From NCBI GenBank assembly GCA_023144005.1, contig JAGLGN010000020.1, positions 186,001 through 250,000 on the forward strand: 64,000 nucleotides of DNA, given 5' to 3'. The notes under the pieces were generated by a model. It worked only from the letters and a program-made list of their open reading frames with translations, was not told the DNA's origin and made no database searches. This DNA is from a bacterium. Lineage in GTDB: Bacteria > AUK180. A program made the position numbers and the translations under genes. The stretch's first letter is position 1, and each line of letters starts with the position of its first letter. This document shows positions 18,189 to 28,803 of this stretch, one piece after another.

Positions 18189-18749
18189 CTACACCAGCTC
18201 CTTCATTATGCGCCAGAAAGCGTTCAACGGGAAGCCTACAATATTATAATAATCACCTTCAATTCGTTTGATAAAGGGCGCGGCACGGCCCTGCACCGCA
18301 TAACCTCCGGCTTTATCGGAGTATTCGTGGCTGGTCAGGTATTCAGCGATCTCTTCATCCGTGAGGTGATCGAATTCAACTCTGGTCACAGCCTTTTTCT
18401 TCTTAATTACATCGTGTTTCCCGTCATAAACGACCAGAAAACTTATCACTTCATGCGGAGAGGCCGCAAGCGTTCTCAACATTGCAAAGGCATCGTCCCT
18501 GGATTCCGGTTTTCCCAGAAAGCCGCCATTGATCTTCACCACCGTATCACAGGCAACAATGATCTCTCCGGGAAAATCTTCCTTAACAGACTCCATTTTC
18601 TTGGTAGCGAGCATCTCTACCTGATCATCCCTTTCGATCTGAAATCCCGAATCATCGAACTTCGGCGCGACATGATCCTTCAAATATCCGTGAAGTGTCA
18701 GCAATTCTATCCTTCTGGGTGAAGTAGAGGCAAGTATGACCTTTCTCAC
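18189..18749 (-). CDS. maf: Maf-like nucleoside triphosphate pyrophosphatase
   Basis: 186 residues of the Maf/HAM1-like family, which hydrolyses dTTP, UTP or modified nucleotides to the monophosphate. Visible signatures are ILASTSPRRIELL at the N-terminus, IVACDTVVKINGGFLGKP in the middle (catalytic Asp in ACDT) and AGGYAVQGRAAPFI near the C-terminus. The GG-Y-A-V-QG segment fits the YhdE (dTTP/UTP) branch. It is the last gene of the panB-nadB-uvrA-phosphohexomutase-maf operon and starts one base after the preceding stop. Confidence 0.9.
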   Translation of the reverse strand: MRKVILASTSPRRIELLTLHGYLKDHVAPKFDDSGFQIERDDQVEMLATKKMESVKEDFPGEIIVACDTVVKINGGFLGKPESRDDAFAMLRTLAASPHEVISFLVVYDGKHDVIKKKKAVTRVEFDHLTDEEIAEYLTSHEYSDKAGGYAVQGRAAPFIKRIEGDYYNIVGFPLNAFWRIMKELV

Positions 18750-18750
18750 A

Positions 18751-20067
18751 TCACGACCTGATAATTTTCAACAGATCTTCCACTTTCTCTTTCATCAGCT
18801 CTTCGGTATCCGCTTCTAGGGTCAAGCGCAAGAGCGGTTCGGTATTGGATTTTCTCAGATTGAACCACCACTTCTCATATATCACGGTCAGGCCGTCAAT
18901 ACGGAATTGTTCACCATCCTGATACATTTTCGCCACATCTTCGATCTTTCCGTCCTTGTCTTCGACCTCAGAATTGATCTCACCGCTTTGATGGTATTTC
19001 AGAAACGGCGCGGCCAATTCGGACATAGGTTTTTTCTTTTCAGAAAGGAAATTAAGCATCTTCATCATCATGATCGTGCCGCTGTCCGTATAATAATTCT
19101 CTTTGAAGTAGAAATGTCCGGCTAATTCTCCGCCGAAGAAGGCATCCTTCTCCCTGAGCAGTTGCTTGAAATAGGCATGTCCGACCATACAAAGGTAGGA
19201 ATTACCACCCGCGGCATCAACCGCCTCCTTTACCATTCTGGATGATCTGACATCATACAGGACACCGTCGTGCCCATGCTCGACCATCCATTTCCCGATT
19301 ATCGCGGTAATAATGTCAGCCGGAATATTATCGCCTTTTTCGTCGATGAACATTATACGGTCAGCGTCTCCGTCAAACGCCATGCCGAAGTTAAATTCCC
19401 CCGAGCGCACCATTTCCTTCAGATCTTTCAGATTCTCCTCTTTAAGCGGATTCGCCTCATGATTGGGGAAATTACCGTCCAATTCCATATAAAGCCCTTC
19501 AAAGCTGATATTCGTGCCGTTGAGTATCTTGGGAACGGTATAGCCACCCATTCCGTTCGCTGCGTCTATCGCGACATGGAATTTGTCTTCTGTCTTCAGA
19601 AAACTCCTGACATGGACAAGGTAATCTTCCATGATATCAAGTTTTTCCCGCTTTCCTCCTTCGATACGAGGCATTTCACCGTTCTTTACCAGTTCCTCGA
19701 CCCGATTGAGGCCCATCTCATATCCGATAGGAAGTGCGTTCTTGCCAGCGACCTTAAATCCATTGTATTCCTTGGAATTATGAGATGCGGTTATCTGGAC
19801 ACCGCCGTCCAGGCCATGCCTGCCGACGGCAAAATTGATCATGGGTGTCGAAATAAGGCCGACTTCAAAAACATGCGCACCTGCAGCCATCATGCCCTCG
19901 ATCAAAGCCTCTCTCAAAGGATTGGAAGAATCCCTCATATCATGTCCCACTGCAATCCGCTTTCCACCCATAACCTGGGGAAGAAAGTATCCTATCTTAC
20001 CGGCTATCTCAACATCAAGCCCATCATTGTATATCCCTCTGATATCGTATGCTTTAAATATTCCCAT
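18751..20067 (-). CDS. Phosphomannomutase/phosphoglucomutase (alpha-D-phosphohexomutase)
   Basis: 438 residues of the ManB/AlgC branch, which interconverts sugar 6- and 1-phosphates for nucleotide-sugar and envelope polysaccharide synthesis. All four functional loops are present: the phosphoserine loop TASHNSKEYNG (Ser95), the metal loop DGDADR (232-237), the sugar loop GGELAGH and the phosphate loop RKSNTEP. The gene overlaps the end of uvrA by 14 bp. Mannose versus glucose preference is not readable, and dual activity is common in this branch. Confidence 0.9.
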   Translation of the reverse strand: MGIFKAYDIRGIYNDGLDVEIAGKIGYFLPQVMGGKRIAVGHDMRDSSNPLREALIEGMMAAGAHVFEVGLISTPMINFAVGRHGLDGGVQITASHNSKEYNGFKVAGKNALPIGYEMGLNRVEELVKNGEMPRIEGGKREKLDIMEDYLVHVRSFLKTEDKFHVAIDAANGMGGYTVPKILNGTNISFEGLYMELDGNFPNHEANPLKEENLKDLKEMVRSGEFNFGMAFDGDADRIMFIDEKGDNIPADIITAIIGKWMVEHGHDGVLYDVRSSRMVKEAVDAAGGNSYLCMVGHAYFKQLLREKDAFFGGELAGHFYFKENYYTDSGTIMMMKMLNFLSEKKKPMSELAAPFLKYHQSGEINSEVEDKDGKIEDVAKMYQDGEQFRIDGLTVIYEKWWFNLRKSNTEPLLRLTLEADTEELMKEKVEDLLKIIRS

Positions 20068-22855
20068 GGTCTTTAACCTCCTTCAGATATTTCTTTAAAT
20101 ACCGGCCTGTACTCGATCCCTTGATCTTCATGACATCGGTAGGGCTTCCCTCGGCAACAATATAACCGCCGTCATCTCCGCCGCCGGGACCCATATCCAC
20201 TATCCAGTCGGCATTCTTCACAAAATCAAGATTATGCTCGATCACCACTACGGTATTCCCCTTATCCCTAAGCTGCTCGATCACCTTGAGAAGACGGTTC
20301 ATATCTTCGAAGTGCAGGCCGGTAGTGGGTTCGTCCATAAAGTATATCGTGCCTTTATTCGTCTTTTTGCTTAATTCGCGGCCCAGTTTTATCCTTTGCG
20401 CCTCGCCTCCGGAAAGTGTCGGCGCGGGTTGTCCGAGTTTGATATATGAAAGGCCGACATCAACAAGAAGCTGAAGTCTTCTTCTAAGGGCGGGTATATT
20501 GCTGAAAAAGCCATTGGCTTCTTCAACCGTCATATCCAGAATATCAGCAATGCTTTTGCCCTTGTATTTTATCTCCAGCGTCTCAGAGTTGAATCTCTTT
20601 CCCTTACATACATCACATTTTACATAAATGGCGGGAAGAAAATGCATTTCTATTTTTTTCTCTCCATAACCGCGGCATGCCTCACAGCGGCCGCCTTTTA
20701 CATTGAATGAATACCGTCCCGATGTGTATCCCCTCATCTTGCTCTCGGGAAGCTTGGAAAAAAGTGCCCTTATAATGTCCAATATCTTCGTATAGGTCGC
20801 GATATTGGATTTTGAAGATCGGCCGATAGGATGCTGTGAAATAAATTGAACGCCGTTTACCTTGCTCAGGTTCTTGAACATCGAATACTTCCCCGGCCTC
20901 TTACGCCCCACTCCCGTTTCCCAAAGAATGCCCTGATATAGTATCCTCTCAAGCAATGTGGACTTACCCGCTCCGGATACACCGGTTATGCAGACAAATC
21001 TGTTCAGAGGTATCTTGACATTTATCCTTTTGAGATTGAATTCTTCCGCGCCATAGACCTTGATATGGTCACTTGAGCGCGTTTTTATCTGATTCAGCGA
21101 ACATTGTTTTTTGTGAGAGAGATACTTCCCCGTTAAATTATTGGATTTCAGGAGGGATTTATAATTTCCCTCAAAAACTACCTCTCCGCCATGAATACCG
21201 CTGCCCGGCCCCAGATCAACTACCCAATCCGCCAGCTCTATTGTCTCCCTGTCATGCTCCACCGCGATCACGGTATTTCCCAGATCACGGAGTTCGGTAA
21301 GAGATCTCAGCAGACGCTTTGTATCTTTTGGATGCAGTCCTATGGTGGGTTCATCCAGGATATAGATAACTCCCGTTAATTTAGTGCCCAGCTGTGTAGC
21401 CAATTTTATCCGTTCAAGCTCGCCGCCGGAAAGTGTATCAATGGACCTGTCCAGGGAAATATATGACAGGCCTACATTATTAAGAAATTCCAGACGGGCG
21501 GTGATCTCTCTTACGATCGGTTCGACTATCTTCTTCTTCTCCCCCTGAAGATCAAGTTCTTTGAAAAAGACACCTAATTCTGATACAGTGGACGAGGTGA
21601 GGTCCCAGATATTCTTTCCTTTGATCTGCACCGAGAGCACTTCGTCCTTCAGTCGGGCTCCTGAACAATGCCTGCAGGGAACCTTTGTAAAAAAATTCAG
21701 ATAATGATTTCTGGCATGCGGGGATTTGGTTTGATTGAAGCGCCGCTCAACTATATTCGCCACACCCTCAAAACTCCCTTTTTTCCCCCAGAAAAGATAA
21801 TTCCTCTCCCCTTCATTGAGTTTTTCGAACGATTTTGTCAGATCGAAGCCCTGCTTGGAAGCTATATTGACGATATGCGACATATAATTACTGCCTGAAC
21901 CGAAACCTCCGACATAGGCCAAAAGGCCTGACTGTAATGATAATTTCTTATCACGGATCATCAGCATCGGGTCCACGGAATAAACAAAACCCAGTCCTGA
22001 ACAGGAGGCACATGCCCCGAAGGGATTGTTGAATGAGAAGATCCTGGGTGAAAGTTCAGGCAGCGACCAGCCGCATTCCGGACAAAAGAAATTCTGAGAG
22101 TAGATCATTTCTTCGGATTTTCCGGGAGATTTTTCATCTATGAGCATTATCGCTATCAGTCCCTCCGATTCCCTTGATGCCAGCTCCATTGAATCATATA
22201 AACGGGTCCTGATGCCTTTTTTGATCGCTAATCTGTCAACGACCACATCGATCCTATGCTTAATATTTTTGCTCAATTTCAGGGAATGAGCCTCAGAAAC
22301 ACTGTAAATTTTACCATCTACACGAACGCGGACATACCCTTTTTTCTGAATATCAGGAAAGACATCCCTGAAGGTGCCTTTTTTTCCGCGGACAATGGGA
22401 GCAAGGACGGCGAACTTGGTATTTTCAGGAAGCTTAAGAACCTCATCCACGATCTCATCAATGGAGTGGGAGGTGATCGGAATATGGTCATTGGGACAGA
22501 ACGGCACACCGGCACGCGCAAAAAGGACTCTCATATAATCGTAGATCTCGGTGATCGTACCGACAATAGATCTCGGATTATGCGACAATACCCTCTGCTG
22601 TATCGCGATAGCGGGAGACAATCCTTCGATATATTCAACATCGGGTTTACTTTTCAAACCCAGAAACTGTCTGGCATAGGTGGACAAGGACTCTACATAT
22701 CTTCTCTGCCCTTCAGCGTATATTGTATCAAACGCCAAAGATGATTTTCCGGAGCCGGATACACCTGTGACGACGACGAATTTGTTTTTCGGAACATCAA
22801 GGTCGATATTCTTCAGATTATGCTCTTTTGCACCTCTGATTACTATTTTGTCCAC
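20054..22855 (-). CDS. uvrA: UvrA, excinuclease ABC subunit A
   Basis: 933 residues, the normal UvrA length. Two ABC ATPase modules: Walker [10 protein letters not shown] at 31-39 and GVSGAGKST near 630, with ABC signatures [12 protein letters not shown] and [12 protein letters not shown]. Zinc modules are visible as CPECG ... CASCSG at about 260-285 and CEACRGYG ... CDVCKG at about 722-750. UvrA finds helix-distorting DNA lesions and loads UvrB in nucleotide excision repair. The start overlaps the end of nadB by 13 bp, so expression is tied to the NAD-synthesis gene. No uvrB or uvrC in the window. Confidence 0.97.
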   Translation of the reverse strand: MDKIVIRGAKEHNLKNIDLDVPKNKFVVVTGVSGSGKSSLAFDTIYAEGQRRYVESLSTYARQFLGLKSKPDVEYIEGLSPAIAIQQRVLSHNPRSIVGTITEIYDYMRVLFARAGVPFCPNDHIPITSHSIDEIVDEVLKLPENTKFAVLAPIVRGKKGTFRDVFPDIQKKGYVRVRVDGKIYSVSEAHSLKLSKNIKHRIDVVVDRLAIKKGIRTRLYDSMELASRESEGLIAIMLIDEKSPGKSEEMIYSQNFFCPECGWSLPELSPRIFSFNNPFGACASCSGLGFVYSVDPMLMIRDKKLSLQSGLLAYVGGFGSGSNYMSHIVNIASKQGFDLTKSFEKLNEGERNYLFWGKKGSFEGVANIVERRFNQTKSPHARNHYLNFFTKVPCRHCSGARLKDEVLSVQIKGKNIWDLTSSTVSELGVFFKELDLQGEKKKIVEPIVREITARLEFLNNVGLSYISLDRSIDTLSGGELERIKLATQLGTKLTGVIYILDEPTIGLHPKDTKRLLRSLTELRDLGNTVIAVEHDRETIELADWVVDLGPGSGIHGGEVVFEGNYKSLLKSNNLTGKYLSHKKQCSLNQIKTRSSDHIKVYGAEEFNLKRINVKIPLNRFVCITGVSGAGKSTLLERILYQGILWETGVGRKRPGKYSMFKNLSKVNGVQFISQHPIGRSSKSNIATYTKILDIIRALFSKLPESKMRGYTSGRYSFNVKGGRCEACRGYGEKKIEMHFLPAIYVKCDVCKGKRFNSETLEIKYKGKSIADILDMTVEEANGFFSNIPALRRRLQLLVDVGLSYIKLGQPAPTLSGGEAQRIKLGRELSKKTNKGTIYFMDEPTTGLHFEDMNRLLKVIEQLRDKGNTVVVIEHNLDFVKNADWIVDMGPGGGDDGGYIVAEGSPTDVMKIKGSSTGRYLKKYLKEVKDHGNI

Positions 22856-24399
22856 TCAAGGTCCTCTTTATTAAATATCTGATGCTTCTTCCACTTCCTG
22901 TCGTCGATAAAGGAAAAATCCTTTCTGAAATGCGAACCCCGGGATTCTTCTCTCTTGAGGGCTGCTTCTGAGACCAGAAGGCCGTTGACGATCAGGGATT
23001 TACATATTAGATTTTCCGCAAATTCATCACTGTAGTTGATAAACTCACGATATAGCTTCTTGAGATAATTTACCGTGTCCTCCAATCCCTCGCGTTCACG
23101 GATGATACCCACATTGATCTCCATTTTCTCCTGGATCTGAGCTATCAATTCCTTATCTATCCTCTTGTGAATGTATTTCTTTTCCTTGAACGGGATCTCG
23201 GTGATCTTAATATTCTTGTAATCTGAACCGCATTTTCCGGATTGAAACGCAAAGACCAAAGATTCCAAGAGTGAATTCGATGCCAGACGGTTGGCCCCGT
23301 GAAGTCCCGAACAGGATGTCTCGCCAGATGCATAAAGGTTCTTGAGAGAGGATGCGCCGGAAGCATCAATTCGTATGCCTCCCATAAAATAATGAGCGGC
23401 CGGAACCACGGGAATGCTGAGAGAAGAAAGGTCATGGCCATGTGAGCTCAGGGTCTTGAAGATTGTCGGGAATCTCTTTTCAAAGCGCTCCACTCCAATG
23501 GAGGAAATATCCAGTATAACATGATCCTGATCTGATAATGTCAGCTCATTATGTATGGCGCGCGCTACGATGTCTCTTGCGGCAAGGTCCTTCATCGGAT
23601 GGTATTTTTCCATGAATGCCTCGCCCTTGGAATTGCGAAGAATTCCTCCCTCGCCCCGGACGGCTTCCGAAATAAGAAATCTTGGATAGATCTCACGGGC
23701 GAAACTGGTGGGGTGGAATTGAATAAATTCCATATCCATTACTTCCGCACCCGCCTGAAAAGCGAAATAACTCCCGTCCCCCGTGGATACCGGAGGGTTT
23801 GTGGTATTGCGGTAAAGCTGGCCGACACCGCCGGTAGCCACAAAGACCGCCTTGGACCATATCACTGTTCTTTCACCTTTAATGAATGCAATCAGGCCAT
23901 GTACCTCACCGTTTTTGACGATCAATTCCGAAACCTTGGTCTCTTCCAGGAATTCGATACCAGCCGATCTGATCTTATCAATAAGCACGGTTTCAATATT
24001 CGCTCCCGTGGCATCGCCGCCGGAATGCAGGACCCGGGATACCCTGTGGGCTCCTTCCTTTGTAAATGAGAATTGCCTGCCCTTTACATCAAAAGCAACA
24101 CCCCAGTCCATCAATTCCTTCACTCTGTCGGGCCCGTCTTCCACCATTTTCCATACCGTCGCGGGATTACATATACCGTTACCCGCATTTACGGTATCGG
24201 CAAAATGAAATTTAGGCCTGTCAATAGCGGAATACACGACGGCAACACCGCCTTGAGCATGTTTCGTCGAGCCCTCGGAAAGAACCGTCTTGGTCAGAAT
24301 GAGTACCTCTCCATACTGTTTCAACTCCAAAGCGGTACGCAAGCCGGCTATACCGCTGCCAACCACAATAAAATCGACTTTTCTTGAATCGGTCATCAA
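22843..24399 (-). CDS. nadB: L-aspartate oxidase
   Basis: 518-residue flavoprotein that oxidises L-aspartate to iminoaspartate, the first step of de novo NAD synthesis; in anaerobes fumarate is the usual electron acceptor. FAD-binding GSGIAGLRT at 14-22. Family blocks are visible: GGVAVV (preceded by KHAQ), [36 protein letters not shown] and [20 protein letters not shown], which place it with NadB rather than succinate dehydrogenase or fumarate reductase flavoprotein subunits. ATGA overlap with the panB stop. nadA and nadC are not in the window. Confidence 0.95.
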   Translation of the reverse strand: MMTDSRKVDFIVVGSGIAGLRTALELKQYGEVLILTKTVLSEGSTKHAQGGVAVVYSAIDRPKFHFADTVNAGNGICNPATVWKMVEDGPDRVKELMDWGVAFDVKGRQFSFTKEGAHRVSRVLHSGGDATGANIETVLIDKIRSAGIEFLEETKVSELIVKNGEVHGLIAFIKGERTVIWSKAVFVATGGVGQLYRNTTNPPVSTGDGSYFAFQAGAEVMDMEFIQFHPTSFAREIYPRFLISEAVRGEGGILRNSKGEAFMEKYHPMKDLAARDIVARAIHNELTLSDQDHVILDISSIGVERFEKRFPTIFKTLSSHGHDLSSLSIPVVPAAHYFMGGIRIDASGASSLKNLYASGETSCSGLHGANRLASNSLLESLVFAFQSGKCGSDYKNIKITEIPFKEKKYIHKRIDKELIAQIQEKMEINVGIIREREGLEDTVNYLKKLYREFINYSDEFAENLICKSLIVNGLLVSEAALKREESRGSHFRKDFSFIDDRKWKKHQIFNKEDLEWTK

Positions 24400-25175
24400 A
24401 TATTTTTTTCAGAAGGGAATTTGCCCTCTTCGATTTCGCGTTTATATTCTTTCAGGCCCTCGATCGCATCATTCCACAGGTCCTTATACTGCTTTGAAAA
24501 TCGCGGGCGAAGCCTGTCATAGAATCCCAGAACATCATTCCAGACAAGGATCTGGCCGTCGGTATGCCTCCCGGCACCGATGCCTATCGTGGGAATATTT
24601 ATTGATCTTGTGATCTCCGTGCCGATCTCCTCGGGTATTGATTCCAGGACGATGGAGAATACGCCGGCAGCCGCGAGGTCCAGGGCGGATCTCAGCAAAT
24701 ATTTCCTCTCATCCATCCCCTTGCCTACTTTACGGTACTTGCCGAATTTCAATATCCCCTGCGGGGTCAATCCCAAATGGCCCATGACCGGAATATCGGC
24801 TTGTATAAGTTTTTTTACTGTACGGCAAATCTCTGTCCCGCCTTCTAACTTTACAGCATCCGCATTACCCTCTGTGATCACTTTACCCGCATTTAAAATC
24901 GCTCGTGACGGTGTGACCTTATAAGTGAGAAACGGCATATCTGTAATAATGAAGGCATCCGGAGCGCCATTACGCACATACTTGGAATGCAGTATCATCT
25001 GCTCAAGAGTGACCTTGATCGTGTTCTTATCGCCGGCATACACCATGCCGAGAGAATCACCGACAAGAAGAGCATTGATCCCGGCTTCCGAAGCCGTTTT
25101 TGCGGATACATAATCATAAGCGGTAACCATAACGATGGGCTTTTTCTTTTTGGAGAAGATCCTTATGGAACTCAT
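24396..25175 (-). CDS. panB: 3-methyl-2-oxobutanoate hydroxymethyltransferase
   Basis: 259 residues. PanB transfers a hydroxymethyl group from methylene-tetrahydrofolate to ketoisovalerate, giving ketopantoate for coenzyme A synthesis. The metal and catalytic residues sit in the expected blocks: VGDSLGMV, ITDMPF, VKLEGG and the catalytic Glu in VLESIPEE. The N-terminus (KKPIVMVTAYDYVSAKTASE) is typical. GAGGT lies six bases before the ATG, and a promoter is found at 25194-25222. It heads the operon panB-nadB-uvrA-phosphohexomutase-maf, which joins two cofactor genes to DNA repair and sugar metabolism. Confidence 0.96.
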   Translation of the reverse strand: MSSIRIFSKKKKPIVMVTAYDYVSAKTASEAGINALLVGDSLGMVYAGDKNTIKVTLEQMILHSKYVRNGAPDAFIITDMPFLTYKVTPSRAILNAGKVITEGNADAVKLEGGTEICRTVKKLIQADIPVMGHLGLTPQGILKFGKYRKVGKGMDERKYLLRSALDLAAAGVFSIVLESIPEEIGTEITRSINIPTIGIGAGRHTDGQILVWNDVLGFYDRLRPRFSKQYKDLWNDAIEGLKEYKREIEEGKFPSEKNI

Positions 25176-25193
25176 AATTTACCTCTATTTTGT

Positions 25194-25222
25194 ATTTTAT
25201 ATTATATGAGGGAAATTATCAA
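25194..25222 (-). promoter_or_regulatory. Putative promoter of the panB operon
   Basis: Minus strand TTGATA (25217-25222), a 17-base spacer and TAAAAT (25194-25199), about 18 bases before the panB ATG with a GAGGT ribosome site in the leader. The region is AT-rich, so a chance match is possible. Confidence 0.42.
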
Positions 25223-25516
25223 CATTTTTACGCACAGAATATCAGGCAAATTCAGTAGTTTTGGCGGCGTAAAATGATCTTGTTTTTTGTGGACTAAAAT
25301 ATTGCATTATCTATTTCTTAAATATTTTTCTACTTGTGCAATTTATCCCGTAACTATCAGTTTCGGGACCACCGTCCCCTGTTTCATGCTCCTACTCAAA
25401 TTATTTTACTTGATTTACAAAAGTTATTCAAATACTGTAATGAATCCGACAGGGTGAAATATAAATGCTGAGTGCCTTGTTTATTTCCGCAACTACTATC
25501 CCTGTAAATCCTTTTA
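25223..25516. other. Intergenic stretch with a repeat remnant
   Basis: Between the panB promoter and the next gene there is no convincing coding frame. The one recognisable item is ACCACCGTCCCC at 25368-25379, which matches the outer end of the palindromic repeat family (compare 8231-8242). No terminator-like hairpin was seen. This marks the left edge of a visibly AT-richer stretch. Confidence 0.5.
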
Positions 25517-26245
25517 TTAATAGATCTCTTGATATTTGTTTTTTCCAAGATCTGAATCTGACAAGGATAAGAATATATTAACGTGAACGCTAGTACTTTT
25601 AGCTAATTTCCCAAGATCGCCTAAGGTTAGAAGTCTACACAATGCTCTTACAAATCTTTCAATAATGATAACCAATTTATATGCTAATTCATTAATTGCT
25701 TTAACTACATTTTCTGGTTCGATTCCTTCTTTGCACAATTCAGTAAAATTCACCAGTGAGTTCTCAAGTCTATTCCAGGCATCACTTGTTGATGAATATT
25801 TTCTAACTTGAGATAATAAAATGTCAATATTATGATATCTTGCTCCTTGGCCAAAATTCGAAAATATCTGAATAATTTCCCTAAGATGTTTGTTATTCGT
25901 TAAGAAATCTATATCAGTCTTTGCAGCAGGAAATTTTTTGTGATAATTTCGAGTAATTAATCCATCAGTAAGTCTTTGAAGAAGGCTAACAAGATTGTGC
26001 CCTTCTCTGCCCTTGAAAGGGAATGGTTCAGTTAATAAATTCAAATCATCATCGGAATATATTAAAACCAAGATACATTTTATTAATCTTTCGAATCCAT
26101 TAGAAAGTAAAAACAAAGGCACTTGATGATAATTATAATCATATTGACTTTCATATAGTATCCTTAGCCCATGACGTAATAGCCTATTAGTAAATTCAAT
26201 TTCTTCGAATAATGCTATTTTCCTTTCCTGTGAATTATTTTCCAT
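25517..26245 (-). CDS. Hypothetical helical protein, possibly HEPN-like
   Basis: 242 residues, no signal peptide, apparently all helical and AT-rich in codon use. I do not recognise it with certainty. The arrangement LFLLSNGFERLIKCILVL, then GREGHNLVSLLQRL, resembles HEPN-fold proteins, which often carry a conserved His after a long helix and act as RNases in defence or toxin systems. A strict RxxxxH motif is not obvious, so nuclease activity is not supported. GGAG lies seven bases before the ATG. It stands in the accessory stretch with a nuclease-fold protein two genes away. Confidence 0.6.
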   Translation of the reverse strand: MENNSQERKIALFEEIEFTNRLLRHGLRILYESQYDYNYHQVPLFLLSNGFERLIKCILVLIYSDDDLNLLTEPFPFKGREGHNLVSLLQRLTDGLITRNYHKKFPAAKTDIDFLTNNKHLREIIQIFSNFGQGARYHNIDILLSQVRKYSSTSDAWNRLENSLVNFTELCKEGIEPENVVKAINELAYKLVIIIERFVRALCRLLTLGDLGKLAKSTSVHVNIFLSLSDSDLGKNKYQEIY

Positions 26246-26468
26246 ATTGAACTCCTATTGGATATCTCAATTTATTTAGGATACTTTTTCAAATTGGCTT
26301 ACTACTCAAAGGAATTCATCGAGATTTTGCAATTTCTGCAACTATCCTTCCTTTCTATCCTGAATGATCGGAATCGCGTCTCTGGGATGAAAAAAAGGAT
26401 TACCGTTCACAGGGAATAATGCCAGTGATCAGATTCTATTAATCCCCAAACTTTTCAGATTTGATGCT

Positions 26469-26813
26469 TCATCTATTATGTTTACCAATAAAATTACCAA
26501 TTTCCAATTGTTTTGGGGGGCTACTGACTATCACTATATCAATTGCTTTACTATTCCGATCAACCGCTACTAAGTACCCTTGAACTCCTTCAAAATTCTT
26601 ATCCGGTTTCATTTCAACATAAACAACGGTCACTCGTTGTTCATCATAAATCTTTCCATTGATTAATTTCGATTGTCCTTCATCCCCCCATTTTTCAAAA
26701 ACAGCATTTTTGGCAGTTTCGACAATATTCTTTCTCTCCATTTCCTGCTTATCGCAGGCACTGAACAAAGAAGCAAAAAGCAAAATAATTATCATGCAAA
26801 TAATTCTTCTCAT
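26469..26813 (-). CDS. Small lipoprotein of unknown function
   Basis: 114 residues with a clear lipoprotein signal: MRRIICMIIILLFASLFSAC, lipidated Cys at 20. The mature part is short and mixed alpha/beta in appearance (VYVEMKPDKNFEGVQGYLVA). Two in-frame ATGs lie close together (26819 and 26813). GGAG touches the first and is six bases from the second, so 26813 is the better start. No family recognised; single-domain export proteins of this kind are common in accessory regions. Confidence 0.6.
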   Translation of the reverse strand: MRRIICMIIILLFASLFSACDKQEMERKNIVETAKNAVFEKWGDEGQSKLINGKIYDEQRVTVVYVEMKPDKNFEGVQGYLVAVDRNSKAIDIVIVSSPPKQLEIGNFIGKHNR

Positions 26814-26842
26814 GTACATCTCCTTTATAATCGCTGAAAACA

Positions 26843-26871
26843 ATTCTACTTGTTTTGAGAAATATTTTCAA
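26843..26871 (-). promoter_or_regulatory. Putative promoter of the small lipoprotein gene
   Basis: Minus strand TTGAAA (26866-26871), a 17-base spacer and TAGAAT (26843-26848), 29 bases before the start codon. The same CAATTTGAAAA context occurs upstream of the 25517-26245 gene (around 26285-26296). Confidence 0.4.
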
Positions 26872-26936
26872 ATTGAGCTAATGCCTTGAGAATTTATCAG
26901 GGACTTTGTGGCTACCGTCCACGTTGCCCCTTAGAT

Positions 26937-28256
26937 TTAGAATTCCCTTGCCAGTAATTCTCCCGTCAATCCCGAATACTTTTGTAAGTCACGAAGAGTG
27001 TATTTTCCAGATAATTTCAAATTTTCCCAACTGCTGTTATCAGAATAATAATATCTTCTTACAGTTGCGCCTAACCCAATAAATGGAGTTGAAAACATCT
27101 TTAGGATCTTAATATTTATACCATAACCTGATAAGTCCATCAACCATCCACTATTTTCATTTGGAAATAGTATATCGAAAGCCTCTAGGGCCAAAGGGAT
27201 TTGATCGACACATAATCCAGTTTTCTCAGCAAGGAACTCGAAGTCTTGCTTTTCATAGTCCAAGAGAATAAAGCCACCAAAATACCATAAGAACCACTGC
27301 CAAAAGACTGGATATAATTTGTAATACTTGTGCTTAGATAATTCCTTTAAGCCTTCAGTAAAAGTGCTTGGTAAGAAATCCAAGGTACTAACTTCTTGTC
27401 TACCAATCTTAAAATAATCTTTTGCTTTGCTCATATCTCCTTGTTCTTTATAAATGAGGTAATCTACAGCTGATTTTAAAATCGTTAACCTTGCATAGTA
27501 TTCAATATACGTTGAAATAGAGATATCAGTAAGCTCACATTTATAATAAGTTTCATTAAATATTTCATTCGGTAAATTGTTTATATCATCATTAAAATTA
27601 TTTCCGAGAACTTCATTTCCACATTTCGCTGAGATATGAGGATAAGTTTCATAGCACTTATATAATTCACGAATTTTTTCTATTGTATTTTCGGTAAAAA
27701 ATAATTTGTTCTTTACGTCAAAATAGTACTTATCCAATGCAATATATCGTTTAAGATCTAAATGATTCTTCTTTTCCTTCTTTAATTTCTTTTCTAATTG
27801 TCTTTCTATCCAATATGAAAATCTCCAGAAAGCTAGGTCTCTGGAATTATAATTATTTCGTATGAAATAGCGCTTCAAAAGGTTTCTAATTTGAGCTACA
27901 TTAGGATTACTAATGATATCAATACTTAATTTCTTACCAAGATTACTAACATTCTCCCTATCTGTCTTTTCTTGTTTTGTAATAAATATTCCTTTCTGTT
28001 GTTTCAAATAATCCATCCATCCTCGGACTTTAAATACATCAGCATACCCCCAGCTTTTTGATTTTGCTTCAACTAAATATATTTCCGGGATATCACCACA
28101 ATAATTAGTTAAGATTAGATCAATTTCTAGGATTTCTTCACTTCTTCTTTCGATAATATTCCTTTCTATATAATAGCCTCCAATTTGAAAATATGCAGAT
28201 ATTAATTCTTCAAATTCCCTACCTTCAGGTAAATCTGGTAATGTAATCGTAACCAT
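26937..28256 (-). CDS. Restriction-endonuclease-like (PD-(D/E)xK) protein, function unknown
   Basis: 439 residues, AT-rich. The N-terminal 100 residues fit a PD-(D/E)xK nuclease fold of the Mrr or Card1-like type: an early Glu (E17), Asp46 in LEIDLILTN, then E63-A-K65 in IYLVEAKSKSW and a helix with VRGWMDYL. The rest, rich in helices and aromatic residues, matches nothing I can name. GGAGG precedes the ATG. Proteins of this kind occur in restriction and defence systems, but no methylase or partner is adjacent. It could also be a nuclease-fold protein that only binds DNA. Nuclease activity is an inference from the motif. Confidence 0.65.
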   Translation of the reverse strand: MVTITLPDLPEGREFEELISAYFQIGGYYIERNIIERRSEEILEIDLILTNYCGDIPEIYLVEAKSKSWGYADVFKVRGWMDYLKQQKGIFITKQEKTDRENVSNLGKKLSIDIISNPNVAQIRNLLKRYFIRNNYNSRDLAFWRFSYWIERQLEKKLKKEKKNHLDLKRYIALDKYYFDVKNKLFFTENTIEKIRELYKCYETYPHISAKCGNEVLGNNFNDDINNLPNEIFNETYYKCELTDISISTYIEYYARLTILKSAVDYLIYKEQGDMSKAKDYFKIGRQEVSTLDFLPSTFTEGLKELSKHKYYKLYPVFWQWFLWYFGGFILLDYEKQDFEFLAEKTGLCVDQIPLALEAFDILFPNENSGWLMDLSGYGINIKILKMFSTPFIGLGATVRRYYYSDNSSWENLKLSGKYTLRDLQKYSGLTGELLAREF

Positions 28257-28386
28257 TTCTTCATTCCTCCATAATCATCCGTAATTATTATTTAGGTTCA
28301 TGACAATCACAATTCCCATTATAAAATACAATTATTAAAACACGGTAAATTGGGCACTCTGCAAAGAACTTTTAAATTTTTCAAGT

Positions 28387-28563
28387 CTATTCCTTCTTGC
28401 CCTTCTGGCTTTTTTGATTTGGATTTAGTTGCTTTCCTCTGTTCCCATGACTTTTAGAATACTGCTTGTTTGTGCCTTTCGCACCTCTGTTTGCATTTTT
28501 GATGTTCGCCTGATTGTTTTTAGAGGTAACTCCTTTACTCTTTTTTGTTTGCGCCTTTTTCAT
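28387..28563 (-). CDS. Small basic protein (58 residues)
   Basis: A short frame that begins MKKAQTKKSKGVTSKNN and ends KSQKGKKE. Lys, Asn, Gln and Gly dominate, there is no hydrophobic core, and only one aromatic residue is present, so it is predicted to be disordered and strongly positive. The ATG at 28563 is preceded by AAGGAG at a good distance (TTAAGGAGCTACAT), which is the main reason to believe it is translated. It resembles small nucleic-acid-binding or ribosome-associated peptides in composition only. No homologue recognised. Confidence 0.5.
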   Translation of the reverse strand: MKKAQTKKSKGVTSKNNQANIKNANRGAKGTNKQYSKSHGNRGKQLNPNQKSQKGKKE

Positions 28564-28803
28564 ATGTAGCTCCTTAAGTAATTATTAACCACTCAGCATT
28601 TTGTATGCCATTTAAGACTCTCGATAGAATATTTCGTCATCGGAAATCTATTGATTTATGCTTGACCAATAGTAACACTAAAACAGTTTTTAAGTGTTGT
28701 AGTATGATATTATCCCATATCTCTTGTCTTGCGTTCCAGGATCTTCTCTTCCACCCCAGATTATGGAAGATTGGATCATCTGTTCATTGTATTACTAATA
28801 AGA

